Shown here: positions 8,336 to 17,338 of the stretch, piece after piece
Numbering within the stretch: the first letter of the stretch is position 1
Layout of the letters: the number at the start of each line of letters is the position of its first letter
Assembly: GCF_007859955.1 (NCBI RefSeq)
Contig: NZ_SJPR01000002.1
Span: 606,353 to 670,352 of the forward strand
DNA from: Botrimarina colliarenosi
GTDB taxonomy: Bacteria > Planctomycetota > Planctomycetia > Pirellulales > Lacipirellulaceae
Direction: 5' to 3'
DNA length: 64,000 nucleotides
Made by a program: the position numbers and the translations under genes
The notes under the pieces: generated by a model
The model's database searches: none
What the model saw: the letters and a program-made list of their open reading frames with translations, nothing else
What the model was told of the DNA's origin: nothing

Positions 8336-9169
8336 ATGATCGCCTGCCCCGATATCCGCAAAGACGTTATCCGTCGGCACTACGACGTCTCGACGCTGTT
8401 CTACCGGCTGCTGTGGGGACGCCACATCCACCACGGCTACTGGGAGGCGAACGAGTCGCCGGCGGTCGCGCAAGATCAATTGACGGATCGCCTCGCCGCG
8501 GCCGCGGGCGTTGAGCACGGCGCCCGCGTTGTCGACATCGGTTGCGGCATGGGCGGGTCGTCGCGCCGGCTTTCTAAGCGACTCGGATGCGACGTGACCG
8601 GCGTCACCATCAGCCCGTTCCAGCGACACTGGGCGACGACGGCGGCGTGGCGAGAAGGGATGCGCCAGAACGTCCGTTTCCTTTGCGCTGACGCCGAGAA
8701 TGTCGAGTTGCCGGCCGCGAGCTTCGACCTGCTCTGGAGCGTCGAGTGCACCGAGCATCTGTTCGACAAGCCCGAGTTCTTCCGCCGCGCCGCCGACTGG
8801 GTCCGTCCGGGCGGCACGGTGGCGATCTGCGCCTGGCTCGCCGGGCCTGACTTGAATCCCGAGCAAGAGCAGCAAGTCTACGACGTCTGCGAGGGGTTCT
8901 TCTGCCCGTCGCTAGGATCAATGGAAGACTACCGCTCTTGGCTGACCGACGCGGGCCTCGAGATGGTCGCCGCCGACGACTGGACCCAAAACGTGGACCG
9001 TACCTGGGAGATCTGTCGCGACCGGGTCAAGCGTTTCGGGATCCACCGCGCGGCGAAGTGGATCGACCGAGGACAGATAATCTTCCTCGACCGTTTCCAA
9101 ACAATTCTCGACGCCTACCGCAGTGGCGCGATGCAGTACGGATGCTTCGTCGCCCGCAAGCCCAGCTGA
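8336..9169 (+). CDS. SAM-dependent methyltransferase, tocopherol/sterol methyltransferase-like
   Basis: 277 residues from ATG 8336; the frame extends upstream to 8231, but that extension shows no conserved features. Motif I is VVDIGCGMGGSSRRLSKRLG, followed by VTGVTISPFQ and SVECTEHLFDKPEFF, the layout of gamma-tocopherol and related ring or side-chain methyltransferases. The N-terminal HYDVSTLFYRLLWGRHIHHG is also typical of this group. It is divergent from the type III PKS operon, which has its own methyltransferase, so it may methylate the same aromatic product or a quinone precursor. The assignment to the pathway is inference. Confidence 0.87.
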   Translation: MIACPDIRKDVIRRHYDVSTLFYRLLWGRHIHHGYWEANESPAVAQDQLTDRLAAAAGVEHGARVVDIGCGMGGSSRRLSKRLGCDVTGVTISPFQRHWATTAAWREGMRQNVRFLCADAENVELPAASFDLLWSVECTEHLFDKPEFFRRAADWVRPGGTVAICAWLAGPDLNPEQEQQVYDVCEGFFCPSLGSMEDYRSWLTDAGLEMVAADDWTQNVDRTWEICRDRVKRFGIHRAAKWIDRGQIIFLDRFQTILDAYRSGAMQYGCFVARKPS

Positions 9170-9636
9170 GCTCACCCTTTCAATCGACGCGGCTCTTCTG
9201 GCTTCTCAAGGAGGGCGCCCCCGCAGCGCACGACTCTGATCTTCGTTCTGCCTCCGCAGGGTACAGGTGCTGCCCATTGCGGGCGGGCTTCATGTGACCA
9301 ATAACGACTGCGATTCTTACGACTACGATCTGGGGCGCCCCGCGTGCCGTCGTCCGCCACCACGGCGCCCACGCCCCGGCGGGCGTCCTGCTTCCCGCCC
9401 TGTACACGTGGGTCCCACCCAGCCGACGGCGCCCCCCTGCCCTGTTAGCTATCAAGCCCACCGCAATCGGCGCTGCAGACGCCAGTTCCGGCATCTATCG
9501 CACGGATACGGGACGTGCCTTCAGACGCCTCGATTCGTTCGCTCTGCTAACAAGAACCGCCCGCACGGCAAAGCCGTGCGGGCGGCGTTCGGGTCGCGGG
9601 TCCCGACGACCTAGCGACCCCCAACCTCCGTCAAAC
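9170..9636. other. gene-free convergent intergenic region
   Basis: 467 bp between the converging methyltransferase and membrane-protein genes. Reading frames here are short and show no recognisable domain. The only clear element is the hairpin at 9557-9585. Confidence 0.5.
9557..9585 (-). terminator. strong GC-rich hairpin, likely terminator of the 822-residue membrane protein gene
   Basis: A perfect 13-bp stem (arms 9557-9569 and 9573-9585) with a 3-nt loop. Read on the minus strand it lies about 50 bp after the stop of the membrane protein gene and is followed by TTCTTGTT, a weak T tract. Confidence 0.7.
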
Positions 9637-12105
9637 TCAACGCCATTTCAGCACCGCGAAAACGCCCTCCCCTTCGCGGATCCGATCCGGCAGGGCCAGC
9701 AAACGATCGCGGTAGACGCTGAGCAAGATCGCCACGGCGAACACGGCGCCGCCGCCTGCCATCAGGTAAACCGCCACGTTCTGTAGTTGGTCGGGCATCT
9801 GGAGCAGCGTCGCCAGGCTGAACAGGTAGACCGCTAGCGAGCCGACGCCGGCGAGCGTCGTCGCCCGTAGCCGGCAGAGGGCGCCGACGCCGACCAGCAC
9901 CAGGCCGATCGCCAGCACGCCAACCTCGTGCAGCGCGATCCAACCCGGGTCGCCGCCGAAGAGCCGGGTCGCGACGAGGCCGATCGTCAGCGGAGCCGTC
10001 GCCAACAGACTTCCTGCCCACAGGTTGAAATCGGTCAGCGAGTCGGCTGCTTCCCCTTCCTCCGCCTCGCGGCGCCAGCCGATCAGCCCCGCGACGACCA
10101 ATCCGACGCCTACGGCAGCGGCGAAGACTTCGATCCGCTGCCCGAAGGTCAGCACCGACAACGTATTTAGCAGCAACCCGGCGACCGCCACCTGGCCGAC
10201 CCCGAGCGCAGCCAGCGCACGGCGGCCTTGCTGCGGCCGCGACAGCGTCACGGCGAGGCCACTCATCACCGCCTGGGCGGCGACCATGCCGAGGAGTGGC
10301 CAGGCGACCTCACCAGCGAGCAGGCGATTGCCGGCCAGCAGCACGCCAGCGGTCGCCGACAACACCAACCCGATCCGGGCAGCAACCCCGACCGCGGGGC
10401 CCTTGCCGATTCGCTCCAGCGCGATCAAGACGAGGCTTACTCCACTCAGCACGACGAGCGGCGTGCACGCGCCGATTTGGTAGACAACCACGGCCTGCCA
10501 GCCGGTCGCTACAGCGGCAAGCACGGCAGCGACCGCCAATCGTTCGCGACGCGGGCCAACGGCGGCCATGGCGAACGCTGCCGTCAACAACCCGCTGGTC
10601 GCCATCGTGGCCAGGTTTGGCGCGTCCACGACCATCGGCGTGACAAGGGCGCCGACCAGCCAGGCCGAGGTCTCGGCGCCACCGGCGAGGGCTATCGCTT
10701 CGTCTCGACCGCTCCGCAGGCGGGCCGCCGCGCCCCAACCGGCAGCGGCGAACGCTCCGGCCGGCACGAGCCACGCTCCCGCGGAGAATTGCGGCAGACA
10801 AGCGGCGACTCCGATCGCTAGAGCGACACTCGCCAGGGCGGGCGCCACGAATCGGCTCTGCGAAACCGAGCGCCGCGCGCCGAGCCACGTCGCTGCCGTC
10901 GCTAATCCCGCTGCAGCGATGTAACCCAAGCCGAAGTCGAAGCCAAGCGGTCCGGCCGATCCCACGAGCAATGCTCGAAAGAGTTGGACGAGGACGAGGG
11001 TCAACGCTGCGGTGGCGGCAACCCCGGCGACGCGATCGGTCGCTCGGCTATCCGCCCCGCTTTCTTCATCCTCATTTTGAGTCGTCAACCAACGACCCGC
11101 GACGCGGCAAGCGATCGCCACTGCGCCCAACAGGCTGGCGGCCAGCGTCTCGGTCAGTTCAATGCCTGCCAGGTCGACGCCGATCAACGCACACCAAGCG
11201 AGACATAGCGCCGCCATGACGACGAAACGATGGCCGCGGGCGACGAAGCGATGGCTGTAGGCATAAGCATAAGCGCCCGCCAGCGTGAGCCCGCACGCGG
11301 CGAGTTTCACCTGCCCGACAAGCGAGACGTCGGGCTGGGTAAACCACTCGAGGTGCGCAAACAACGTCTCGTAGAACCGACCGGCGAAGCGGCCCGCCAA
11401 CAGCACGACGAGGCCGCTTGCCAGCAGCGTGTGACCGGCACGGAAGAATGCGAGCCCGAAGTTTTGCCGCGTAAAGGGGTCGTCCGGTGCGTCGGCTTGT
11501 GCCGTCGGAAAGAGCCGCTCGGCGTGGATCGCCGCGACGCCGAGCGTCACGAGCAGCGTGCTCGGCGCCAGGACTTCCCAGAAGTGCCCAACGTCACCGT
11601 CCGCCAAGAAAACGAGCCCCGTCATCGCCACCCCAGCGGCGAACGCATAGACGAACAGCGAGTCGCGCAGCCACCGCGCGACCCCGGCGTAGACAACGCA
11701 GCCGATAAGGGCGGGGATCCAGAGGTTGCCGCCGCCGGCGAGCGTCACGAGCCCCTGGGCGTCGTAGAACCAGAGGTTCAGTGGCAACAGCAGGCAGGCG
11801 AGCATCGCCGTCGCCCGGCCGGCGAGCCGATAACGAGTCCGAAGACAAACCGCGACGCCGAGGCCCAGCAGGGCGAAGTTGGCGACGCCCAAACCGACCG
11901 CCGCAGGGAGCGGCTCGTCGAAGACGCCGATGACGAACAGCCAGAGGACAAGCCCCAAAGAAAGGAGCCCGCCGCCAGCGAGCATGAGGGCCTGCAGCCC
12001 CCGCGGGTCGACGAGCATGGCGACGAGTCGGTTCGGGCCGGGGCCCTGCAGGGAGTCTTGGTCGGTTGGCGGCGTGTCAGTGGGTGGCAGGTCAGTCGCA
12101 CTCAT
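9637..12105 (-). CDS. very large polytopic membrane protein of unknown function
   Basis: 822 residues made almost entirely of hydrophobic helices, more than 20 by eye, after a polar Pro/Thr-rich N-terminus of about 25 residues. No catalytic motif, nucleotide-binding site or transporter signature is visible. The segments LLLPLNLWFYDAQGL and QNEDEESGADSRA (a polar loop near the middle) stand out. The overall pattern of short loops resembles large planctomycete hypothetical membrane proteins. Its gene ends in a strong hairpin and its start faces a sigma-54 activator 256 bp away, which may or may not control it. No function can be assigned. Confidence 0.8.
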   Translation of the reverse strand: MSATDLPPTDTPPTDQDSLQGPGPNRLVAMLVDPRGLQALMLAGGGLLSLGLVLWLFVIGVFDEPLPAAVGLGVANFALLGLGVAVCLRTRYRLAGRATAMLACLLLPLNLWFYDAQGLVTLAGGGNLWIPALIGCVVYAGVARWLRDSLFVYAFAAGVAMTGLVFLADGDVGHFWEVLAPSTLLVTLGVAAIHAERLFPTAQADAPDDPFTRQNFGLAFFRAGHTLLASGLVVLLAGRFAGRFYETLFAHLEWFTQPDVSLVGQVKLAACGLTLAGAYAYAYSHRFVARGHRFVVMAALCLAWCALIGVDLAGIELTETLAASLLGAVAIACRVAGRWLTTQNEDEESGADSRATDRVAGVAATAALTLVLVQLFRALLVGSAGPLGFDFGLGYIAAAGLATAATWLGARRSVSQSRFVAPALASVALAIGVAACLPQFSAGAWLVPAGAFAAAGWGAAARLRSGRDEAIALAGGAETSAWLVGALVTPMVVDAPNLATMATSGLLTAAFAMAAVGPRRERLAVAAVLAAVATGWQAVVVYQIGACTPLVVLSGVSLVLIALERIGKGPAVGVAARIGLVLSATAGVLLAGNRLLAGEVAWPLLGMVAAQAVMSGLAVTLSRPQQGRRALAALGVGQVAVAGLLLNTLSVLTFGQRIEVFAAAVGVGLVVAGLIGWRREAEEGEAADSLTDFNLWAGSLLATAPLTIGLVATRLFGGDPGWIALHEVGVLAIGLVLVGVGALCRLRATTLAGVGSLAVYLFSLATLLQMPDQLQNVAVYLMAGGGAVFAVAILLSVYRDRLLALPDRIREGEGVFAVLKWR

Positions 12106-12361
12106 CTCAAGGCTCTCGGATTGGGGGGGAGTGCGAACGCGGTCGTCGGGACCGTCGATAGTCCCTTAAGCACCCCTTGCGCCAATCCGCGCCATCAAGC
12201 CGCAAGTCCTTACATGGCAACTACTTGCGTTTTTTTGACGACGTGACACCTGCTAAAGAAAAGTCATAGAGGGGCTGGTTCTGTACATCCTGCGCCGACT
12301 GCCTGGCGCCTGATGTACACTTCGGGTAGCCCATTCCAAACGCCTCCCGCCCCGCTCCGCC

Positions 12362-13894
12362 ATGGCTCGCCTCGCCGACGACGAAGACCACCTGCTCCGG
12401 TCGCTCTCCGAGTTGTCCTATTGCAACCCGTTCGAGCCGGTCCGGATCGACGCCGAACGGGCCGTCCTCCGCGACGCCCACCAGCCCGAGGCGCTCGATT
12501 CGTGGAGCCGTACCGCGGATGGCGCGCGGACCGAGCGGCCCAACATCGTCGCGATCAATGAACTCGCGGCGGGCCTCGTCGAGCGGCTCTATGAGCGGCA
12601 ACAGGTCGAGGGTTCGCTCGAGGGCGACGAGGCGACACTCTACGACGACCTCGTGACCTACACGCTCTACTACCGCCACGTCGCGACGCTTGAGGCCGAG
12701 CTGGTTTATCCGGCCGCGGGCGACGCACGGATCAAGCGGGTCTGGCGCGAGTACCGCAAAGAGCGTGAACGGCTCCTGGCGCCCCTGGCCGACAACGAGC
12801 GGAGCCGGCTGAGCACGAGCGAGCACCTCTTCGCCTGCCTTCACCAGGTGCGGCGGGCGTTCGACGGCATCTACCACTGCCTGATCGGCGAGTCGGCGCC
12901 CGCGACGCGGCTGCGCGCGGCGGTGTGGCAGTCGATCTTCACGCACGACTTGCGGCGCTACCGAAGGAGCCTCTTCGGCCGGATGCGTGAGCTCGCAACG
13001 CTCGTCACCGGTCCCTCGGGCGCCGGTAAGGAGCTCGTCGCCCAGGCGATCGGCCGTTCGCAGTACCGTCCCTTCGATCCCGAGGCGGAATCGTTTGTCG
13101 GTGAGGGCGACGCATTCATTGCGCTGAACCTGTCGGCATTATCGCCTACGCTTGTCGAGTCAGAACTCTTCGGGCACCGCAAAGGCGCTTTCACCGGGGC
13201 GACGAGCGACCGTGTCGGTTGGCTTGAGCGTTGCCCGCCACACGGCGCGGTCTTTCTTGACGAGATCGGCGATGTCGACCCTTCCATCCAAGTGAAGCTT
13301 CTCCGCGTCGCCCAGTCACGCGACTATAGCCGGCTCGGCGAGTCCGAGTCGCGGTCGTTCGCCGCTAAGCTGGTCGCCGCCACCAACCGCGACTTGGCGG
13401 CCGAGATGCGCGCCGGGCGATTCCGTGAGGACCTCTACTACCGGCTCTGCAGCGACCAGGTTGTTGTGCCGTCGCTCGGCGAGCAGTTGGCCGATCAGCC
13501 CGCAGCGATTGCGGGGCTGGTGCGATTCCTCGTCGGCCGCGTCTTACGAGACTCTGAACCGGCGGAGGCCGAAGCGCTCGCCGAGGAGGTTGGGGACTGG
13601 ATCACCGGTCGGATGCCGCCGTCGTACGAGTGGCCCGGCAATATCCGCGAGCTCGAACAATGCGTCCGCAGCGTTCTGGTGCGGCGTGAGTACCACCCGA
13701 CGGAGGTTGGTGCGGCCCGTACAAAGCGTCCCACTTGGCTCGACGACGCCGAGCGGGGCCAGCTGTCGGCCGACGAGCTCTTGAACGCTTACTGCCGACA
13801 GGTTTACGGCCAACAAGGGGGCTACGAGCCAGCCGCCCGCGTGCTCGGGCTCGACCGCCGCACGGTGAAGAGCCGCGTGGATAGTAGCGATTAA
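12362..13894 (+). CDS. sigma-54-dependent AAA+ transcriptional activator with unusual N-terminal domain
   Basis: 510 residues. Residues 1-205 form a charged, mostly helical domain unlike the receiver, GAF or PAS domains usual in this family. The AAA+ domain follows: Walker A TGPSGAGKE (216-224), ELFGHRKGAFTGA ending at about 280, Walker B GAVFLDEIGD (about 294-303) and RFREDLYYRL. The intact GAFTGA loop indicates real contact with sigma-54. The C-terminus (about 475-505) is a Fis-like helix-turn-helix. ATG 12362 is the first good start. It is divergent from the 822-residue membrane protein. The signal it senses is unknown. Confidence 0.88.
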   Translation: MARLADDEDHLLRSLSELSYCNPFEPVRIDAERAVLRDAHQPEALDSWSRTADGARTERPNIVAINELAAGLVERLYERQQVEGSLEGDEATLYDDLVTYTLYYRHVATLEAELVYPAAGDARIKRVWREYRKERERLLAPLADNERSRLSTSEHLFACLHQVRRAFDGIYHCLIGESAPATRLRAAVWQSIFTHDLRRYRRSLFGRMRELATLVTGPSGAGKELVAQAIGRSQYRPFDPEAESFVGEGDAFIALNLSALSPTLVESELFGHRKGAFTGATSDRVGWLERCPPHGAVFLDEIGDVDPSIQVKLLRVAQSRDYSRLGESESRSFAAKLVAATNRDLAAEMRAGRFREDLYYRLCSDQVVVPSLGEQLADQPAAIAGLVRFLVGRVLRDSEPAEAEALAEEVGDWITGRMPPSYEWPGNIRELEQCVRSVLVRREYHPTEVGAARTKRPTWLDDAERGQLSADELLNAYCRQVYGQQGGYEPAARVLGLDRRTVKSRVDSSD

Positions 13895-13923
13895 CGGAAA
13901 CGCGTAGCTGGCGCCCCGGATCG

Positions 13924-13948
13924 CCCCCTCACCCCGTCGGGGAGGGGG
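13924..13948. terminator. GC-rich hairpin between converging genes
   Basis: Arms of C-rich and G-rich sequence (13924-13935 and 13939-13948) fold with a small bulge. It lies between the stop of the sigma-54 activator (+) and the stop of the DUF1559 gene (-). It resembles the CCCCTC/GAGGGG repeat also found inside the DNA methyltransferase gene at 39050-39203. It may act as a bidirectional terminator, although neither strand has a T tract. Confidence 0.4.
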
Positions 13949-13961
13949 ACCATGGCTGCAA

Positions 13962-14837
13962 CTAGAACGGCTTGGGTAATTCACCATCGGCGCGGGCGCC
14001 GAGTTGGCGGAGCACCTCGGGAGCAATGTCTTCACGCAAGGTGCGCGTCGAGCCATCGGCGAACGCCGCTAAGACGACGCCCGGATGCAGGCTCGAGAGA
14101 CCGCCGACAAAGACCGGGAGCGGCTTCTCCTCTGCGGGGGGCGCCGGGGCGTAGTTGTAGCGGCGGTTGTTCCCCTCGTTCACGCTGCTGGTGTTTCGCA
14201 GCGTCGCCCGTGTCCCCGAAGGCCAGCCGAGTGCTTCCTCCGGGTCGGTGCGGGCCTCCGAAAGCAAGATCGTGCGGCTCGATCCGTCGAGGATGTCGAT
14301 GTACCGCACCGCGCTGTTGAGGAAGAGCAGTCCGTTGTTGTCCTCGTCGATGGGCGTTTCGGCGTTGTGATGAATGCCGACGTAGCTCGACCGGGCGGCG
14401 ATCTCGTCCGAGTCGACAAACTCGCGGCCTTGCGAGGGGCACTCAAGCAACTCCAGCGGGAGCTTACGGATCTCAGCGTTCACGGACGCGTAGGCGCCAG
14501 CCTCCTGATCGAAGAGGTTGTAGACCGTCGTCTCCTCGAAGTACGGCAGGACCTGGACGATCCAGCCGACGTGCCGCCCGAGCGGCTCGCTGCGGATCGG
14601 GCCGTCGGGGTTGAGCACGCCGGCGGGGAGCGCCTCGTTGGCGAACTCGTAGTTGTGCAGCGCGAGGCCGAGCTGGGTGAGGTTGTTCTGGCAACTACAA
14701 CGCCGGGCCGCCTCACGCGCCGCCTGCACCGCCGGGAGCAGCAGCGCGACCAGGATGCCGATGATGGCGATCACCACCAGCAGCTCGACGAGCGTAAAGC
14801 CTCGCGGCTGGCGAGGACCTTGGTTCAAAAGAAGCAT
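13962..14837 (-). CDS. DUF1559 pseudopilin with H-X9-DG motif
   Basis: 291 residues. The N-terminal prepilin signal RGFTLVELLVVIAIIGILVA is followed by LLLPAVQAAREAARR, the hallmark of the planctomycete DUF1559 family. Near the C-terminus HPGVVLAAFADG gives the H-X9-DG motif. These proteins are cleaved by a prepilin peptidase and anchored or assembled in the inner membrane. Their exact role is not established. Its start is only 5 bp after the stop of the pseudopilin-like gene upstream, so it is the last gene of the sigma factor/GspF/pseudopilin operon. Confidence 0.92.
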   Translation of the reverse strand: MLLLNQGPRQPRGFTLVELLVVIAIIGILVALLLPAVQAAREAARRCSCQNNLTQLGLALHNYEFANEALPAGVLNPDGPIRSEPLGRHVGWIVQVLPYFEETTVYNLFDQEAGAYASVNAEIRKLPLELLECPSQGREFVDSDEIAARSSYVGIHHNAETPIDEDNNGLLFLNSAVRYIDILDGSSRTILLSEARTDPEEALGWPSGTRATLRNTSSVNEGNNRRYNYAPAPPAEEKPLPVFVGGLSSLHPGVVLAAFADGSTRTLREDIAPEVLRQLGARADGELPKPF

Positions 14838-14842
14838 GGCGT

Positions 14843-15244
14843 TTATTCCTGGGGATCGGGTTTCGATGCGGGGATCGTGAAGATTTGCGAGCGACGCACC
14901 ACGCGGGGCCCGTCAGCGGGAAACGTAGCGGTAACGGCGACGGTGGCGGCGCCGTCCGTTCGGCGAGCGACGCGGACCTCAACGGTGGCCTCGAGCTTCG
15001 CGATGGTGGGACGCCAGCTCTCGCCGTCGTACTCGCTATCGTCGACCAGTCGAGCGATCGCCCGGTCTCGACCGGCGACCACCAGCAGAGCCACCTGGCG
15101 GGCGTTCTTCTCGCTAGCGAGCTGCTGTCGCTGCGTGAGAGAGCCGGCGACCATCGTCGAGAGGATCGACATCGCCACCACCAGGCAAACAATCGCCGCT
15201 ATCAGGACAGCGCCGCGACGGGGGGAATGACGGGAGCGTCTCAT
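14843..15244 (-). CDS. GspK/PilX-like minor pseudopilin-like protein
   Basis: 133 residues from ATG 15244, which overlaps the TGA of the previous gene (ATGA). A longer frame to 15601 is a shadow. The N-terminus RRGAVLIAAIVCLVVAMSIL resembles a prepilin-type membrane anchor, but it lacks the Glu at position 5 of the mature protein, as in GspK-type minor pseudopilins. The rest is a small polar domain (LTQRQQLASEKNARQVALL). It lies third in a run of three pseudopilin-like genes after three GspF-like genes. Identity as GspK is inference from order and the missing Glu. Confidence 0.7.
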   Translation of the reverse strand: MRRSRHSPRRGAVLIAAIVCLVVAMSILSTMVAGSLTQRQQLASEKNARQVALLVVAGRDRAIARLVDDSEYDGESWRPTIAKLEATVEVRVARRTDGAATVAVTATFPADGPRVVRRSQIFTIPASKPDPQE

Positions 15245-15765
15245 AGCGAACCCTCCCGCGAGCGTGAGCCGGCACGGACAACGAGGTGGACCGGCGTCGG
15301 CGCCAGCGAGCGGGTCGGACCTGTCACTGCGATGGCTGTGAGGTCGAGAGTGCTCTCGCTGGTGTCGCCCTCCGCGGACCAACCCGCGACACTCTCGAGC
15401 GTGAACCAGTCGCGGGCGACTTGGTTCTCGCCGAGCGATTGCGACCGTTCGACTTGGCCACCGGCGAAGTGGTAACGGATCGGCTCGGCTTCGGAAATCT
15501 CGAGCACCACATCGACAACGTCGTCCGCGTCGTCTGTCGTTCGGACTCGGACCCGGGTCGCCAGTGTGGCGTCGGCCCGGAGCTGCGACGACAGCCGCCA
15601 AGCGGCCGACTCTTCGGCATGAAACGCCCGGACGCGGGACGCGGCGTGCATCGTCCGATGGATCATCACGGCCGAAAGCGACAGCACGACTGACGCGGCC
15701 GACATGACCATCACTACCTCAATCAGCGAGGCGCCGCGGCGTTTTGTTGGCGAGTATCGACTCAT
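15241..15765 (-). CDS. GspJ/PilW-like pseudopilin
   Basis: 174 residues from ATG 15765, which overlaps the previous stop as ATGA. The prepilin-type signal is KRRGASLIEVVMVMSAASVV with Glu at position 5 of the mature form, followed by one hydrophobic helix. The periplasmic part (WRLSSQLRADATLATRVRV) has the general look of GspJ or PilW, a beta-rich minor pseudopilin. It is coupled to the next gene by a second ATGA overlap. Function within a pseudopilus is inferred from the neighbours. Confidence 0.75.
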   Translation of the reverse strand: MSRYSPTKRRGASLIEVVMVMSAASVVLSLSAVMIHRTMHAASRVRAFHAEESAAWRLSSQLRADATLATRVRVRTTDDADDVVDVVLEISEAEPIRYHFAGGQVERSQSLGENQVARDWFTLESVAGWSAEGDTSESTLDLTAIAVTGPTRSLAPTPVHLVVRAGSRSREGSL

Positions 15766-16181
15766 AGCTGGCCCTCCCCTTCGGCGGCGCCGCCGTACGC
15801 CCAACCGGAAAGTGACACGCTCGGTCGCTGCCGGTCGCCGTTGGGCCAGTGCAGCGTCAGGGTGAGCCGACGCCCGACCTCTTCGCGTTCAACCACTCCC
15901 GCCAATGTCGCGCCCTGGAGCGGGCCGGCGAACGACAACCCGTCGAGAGCCGCCAATTCGCGATCCGCCGCCTCGGGTCTTAGCGGGACGAGCACCGCCA
16001 AACGGTTGGAAAGCTCATCGACCGCGACGCGGTACGCCCGCTCGTCGGCGAGCAGACGGTTGTGCCGCACCATCAGCGACGCCGAGACCGATAGCACCGT
16101 GACGAGCAGCCCGAAAGCGACGACCGTCTCGATAACGGTGACGCCCCTGCGTTTTGGTGATCGAAGCAACAAGGCGTTCAT
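15762..16181 (-). CDS. GspI/PilV-like pseudopilin
   Basis: 139 residues from ATG 16181, overlapping the stop of the GspF-like gene as ATGA. The signal is KRRGVTVIETVVAFGLLVTV with Glu at position 5 after the Gly cleavage site, then a hydrophobic helix and a short polar domain ending GEGQL. A longer upstream frame to 16661 lies inside the GspF-like gene and is not real. The first of three coupled pseudopilin-like genes. Confidence 0.75.
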   Translation of the reverse strand: MNALLLRSPKRRGVTVIETVVAFGLLVTVLSVSASLMVRHNRLLADERAYRVAVDELSNRLAVLVPLRPEAADRELAALDGLSFAGPLQGATLAGVVEREEVGRRLTLTLHWPNGDRQRPSVSLSGWAYGGAAEGEGQL

Positions 16182-17335
16182 AGCGGCCTGGCGAGAGAGA
16201 AAACGAGATCGGTCAGGAACGTAAACACGCCCAGCACCTGCACCAGCACAAACCCGCCGAACAGGAAGATCACGATCGGGACAAGCAGCGACGACTGCCA
16301 CACCATCCACCGCAAAGCATGGCGACGGCGGACCTCGGCGAGCGTCGTCAGGACCCAGCCGCTGACCCCCAGGGGCTCGCTCGCGGCGAGCGCGGAAGAC
16401 TCTTGCTCGCTGAGCAATCCCGTCGAAGCGAGTGTTGGCCACATCGGGGCGCCGAGGGCCAGTTCGTTCCGAGCGACAAGCAGTTTGTGACGTAACGACG
16501 GGTCGAAGTGATGGCGGGCAAGCGTCGAGACGGCGCCGGCGAGTGGCCGGCCCGCCGTGGCGCTCTCGCCGAGTCGCTGCATCACCCCGGCCATTCGGCG
16601 GCTCTTGATCGAGCCGGACAATAGCGGTGCGATCCGACGCCGGATGAATTGCCCAGGCCAACGAAAAAAGCGATTCAGCACCAGGAGGACGGCGCCGACT
16701 AACAGAAGCGGCCCAAAGAAGCCCATCGCGACGCTAATAGAATCGCCAATCTGCATCGCGGCTGGAACCGTTACGCCAAAGTCATCGACGATCTGGTGGA
16801 AGGCCGGATGCACGAATGCAAGGACCCAGAGCGCGATGGGGATGGCGACTATTAGCAGGATGGTCAGATAGTTCAGGACGCGCCGAAGGTTCTCCTCAAG
16901 GAGCCGGGTCGACTCGTTCGCTCCGTGGAGAGACGATCGGATCGTTGTCGCAAGCGTTCCCGACTCGCTGGCGAAACGGACCATCAAGGTCTCTTCGTCG
17001 CTCAATGCGCCGGGGACCCGCTCCAAGGCGTCGGGCAGCGCGACCCCCCTACGGAGCGCCGCGGCGAGTCGCTCTAACCTCCGCGTCTGTCCGCCCCGTT
17101 CGTCTCCCGCCCACGCTGCGAGCAGTGACGCGAGCGGCAGTCGCTCTTCGCTGGCTGTCGCAATAAGCCGCAGTAGCGCAGAGCGTTGCACCGGCGTGGC
17201 GCGGCGGGGACCGAACAACGGGCGGAACGTCGGCATCCGCCACCAAGCCTGGCGTCCCAGCCCGCGGAAGGTCGGTAGGCCTTCCCAAAAGGCGTTGGCG
17301 AGGGCGCCGATCGTTGATTTGAGCGTTTGGGACAT
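16178..17335 (-). CDS. type II secretion F-domain protein (GspF/PilC-like), third of three
   Basis: 385 residues. Two copies of the F domain: an N-terminal half with LRRGVALPDALERVPGALS followed by a membrane segment, and a second with SESATAGRPLAGAVSTLARH and a C-terminal helix FLFGGFVLVQVLGVFTFL. Three or four membrane segments in total, as in GspF, the inner-membrane platform that normally works with the GspE ATPase. It starts 3 bp after the previous gene's stop. Confidence 0.85.
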   Translation of the reverse strand: MSQTLKSTIGALANAFWEGLPTFRGLGRQAWWRMPTFRPLFGPRRATPVQRSALLRLIATASEERLPLASLLAAWAGDERGGQTRRLERLAAALRRGVALPDALERVPGALSDEETLMVRFASESGTLATTIRSSLHGANESTRLLEENLRRVLNYLTILLIVAIPIALWVLAFVHPAFHQIVDDFGVTVPAAMQIGDSISVAMGFFGPLLLVGAVLLVLNRFFRWPGQFIRRRIAPLLSGSIKSRRMAGVMQRLGESATAGRPLAGAVSTLARHHFDPSLRHKLLVARNELALGAPMWPTLASTGLLSEQESSALAASEPLGVSGWVLTTLAEVRRRHALRWMVWQSSLLVPIVIFLFGGFVLVQVLGVFTFLTDLVFSLARPL

Positions 17336-17338
17336 GCC

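Noticed and set aside
12221..12946. 241-residue minus-strand frame
   Set aside because: Antisense of the sigma-54 activator start; the plus-strand gene has clear motifs.
15245..15601. Upstream extension of the GspK-like frame
   Set aside because: Arg/Pro-rich translation of another frame; the ATGA at 15244 fits the operon better.
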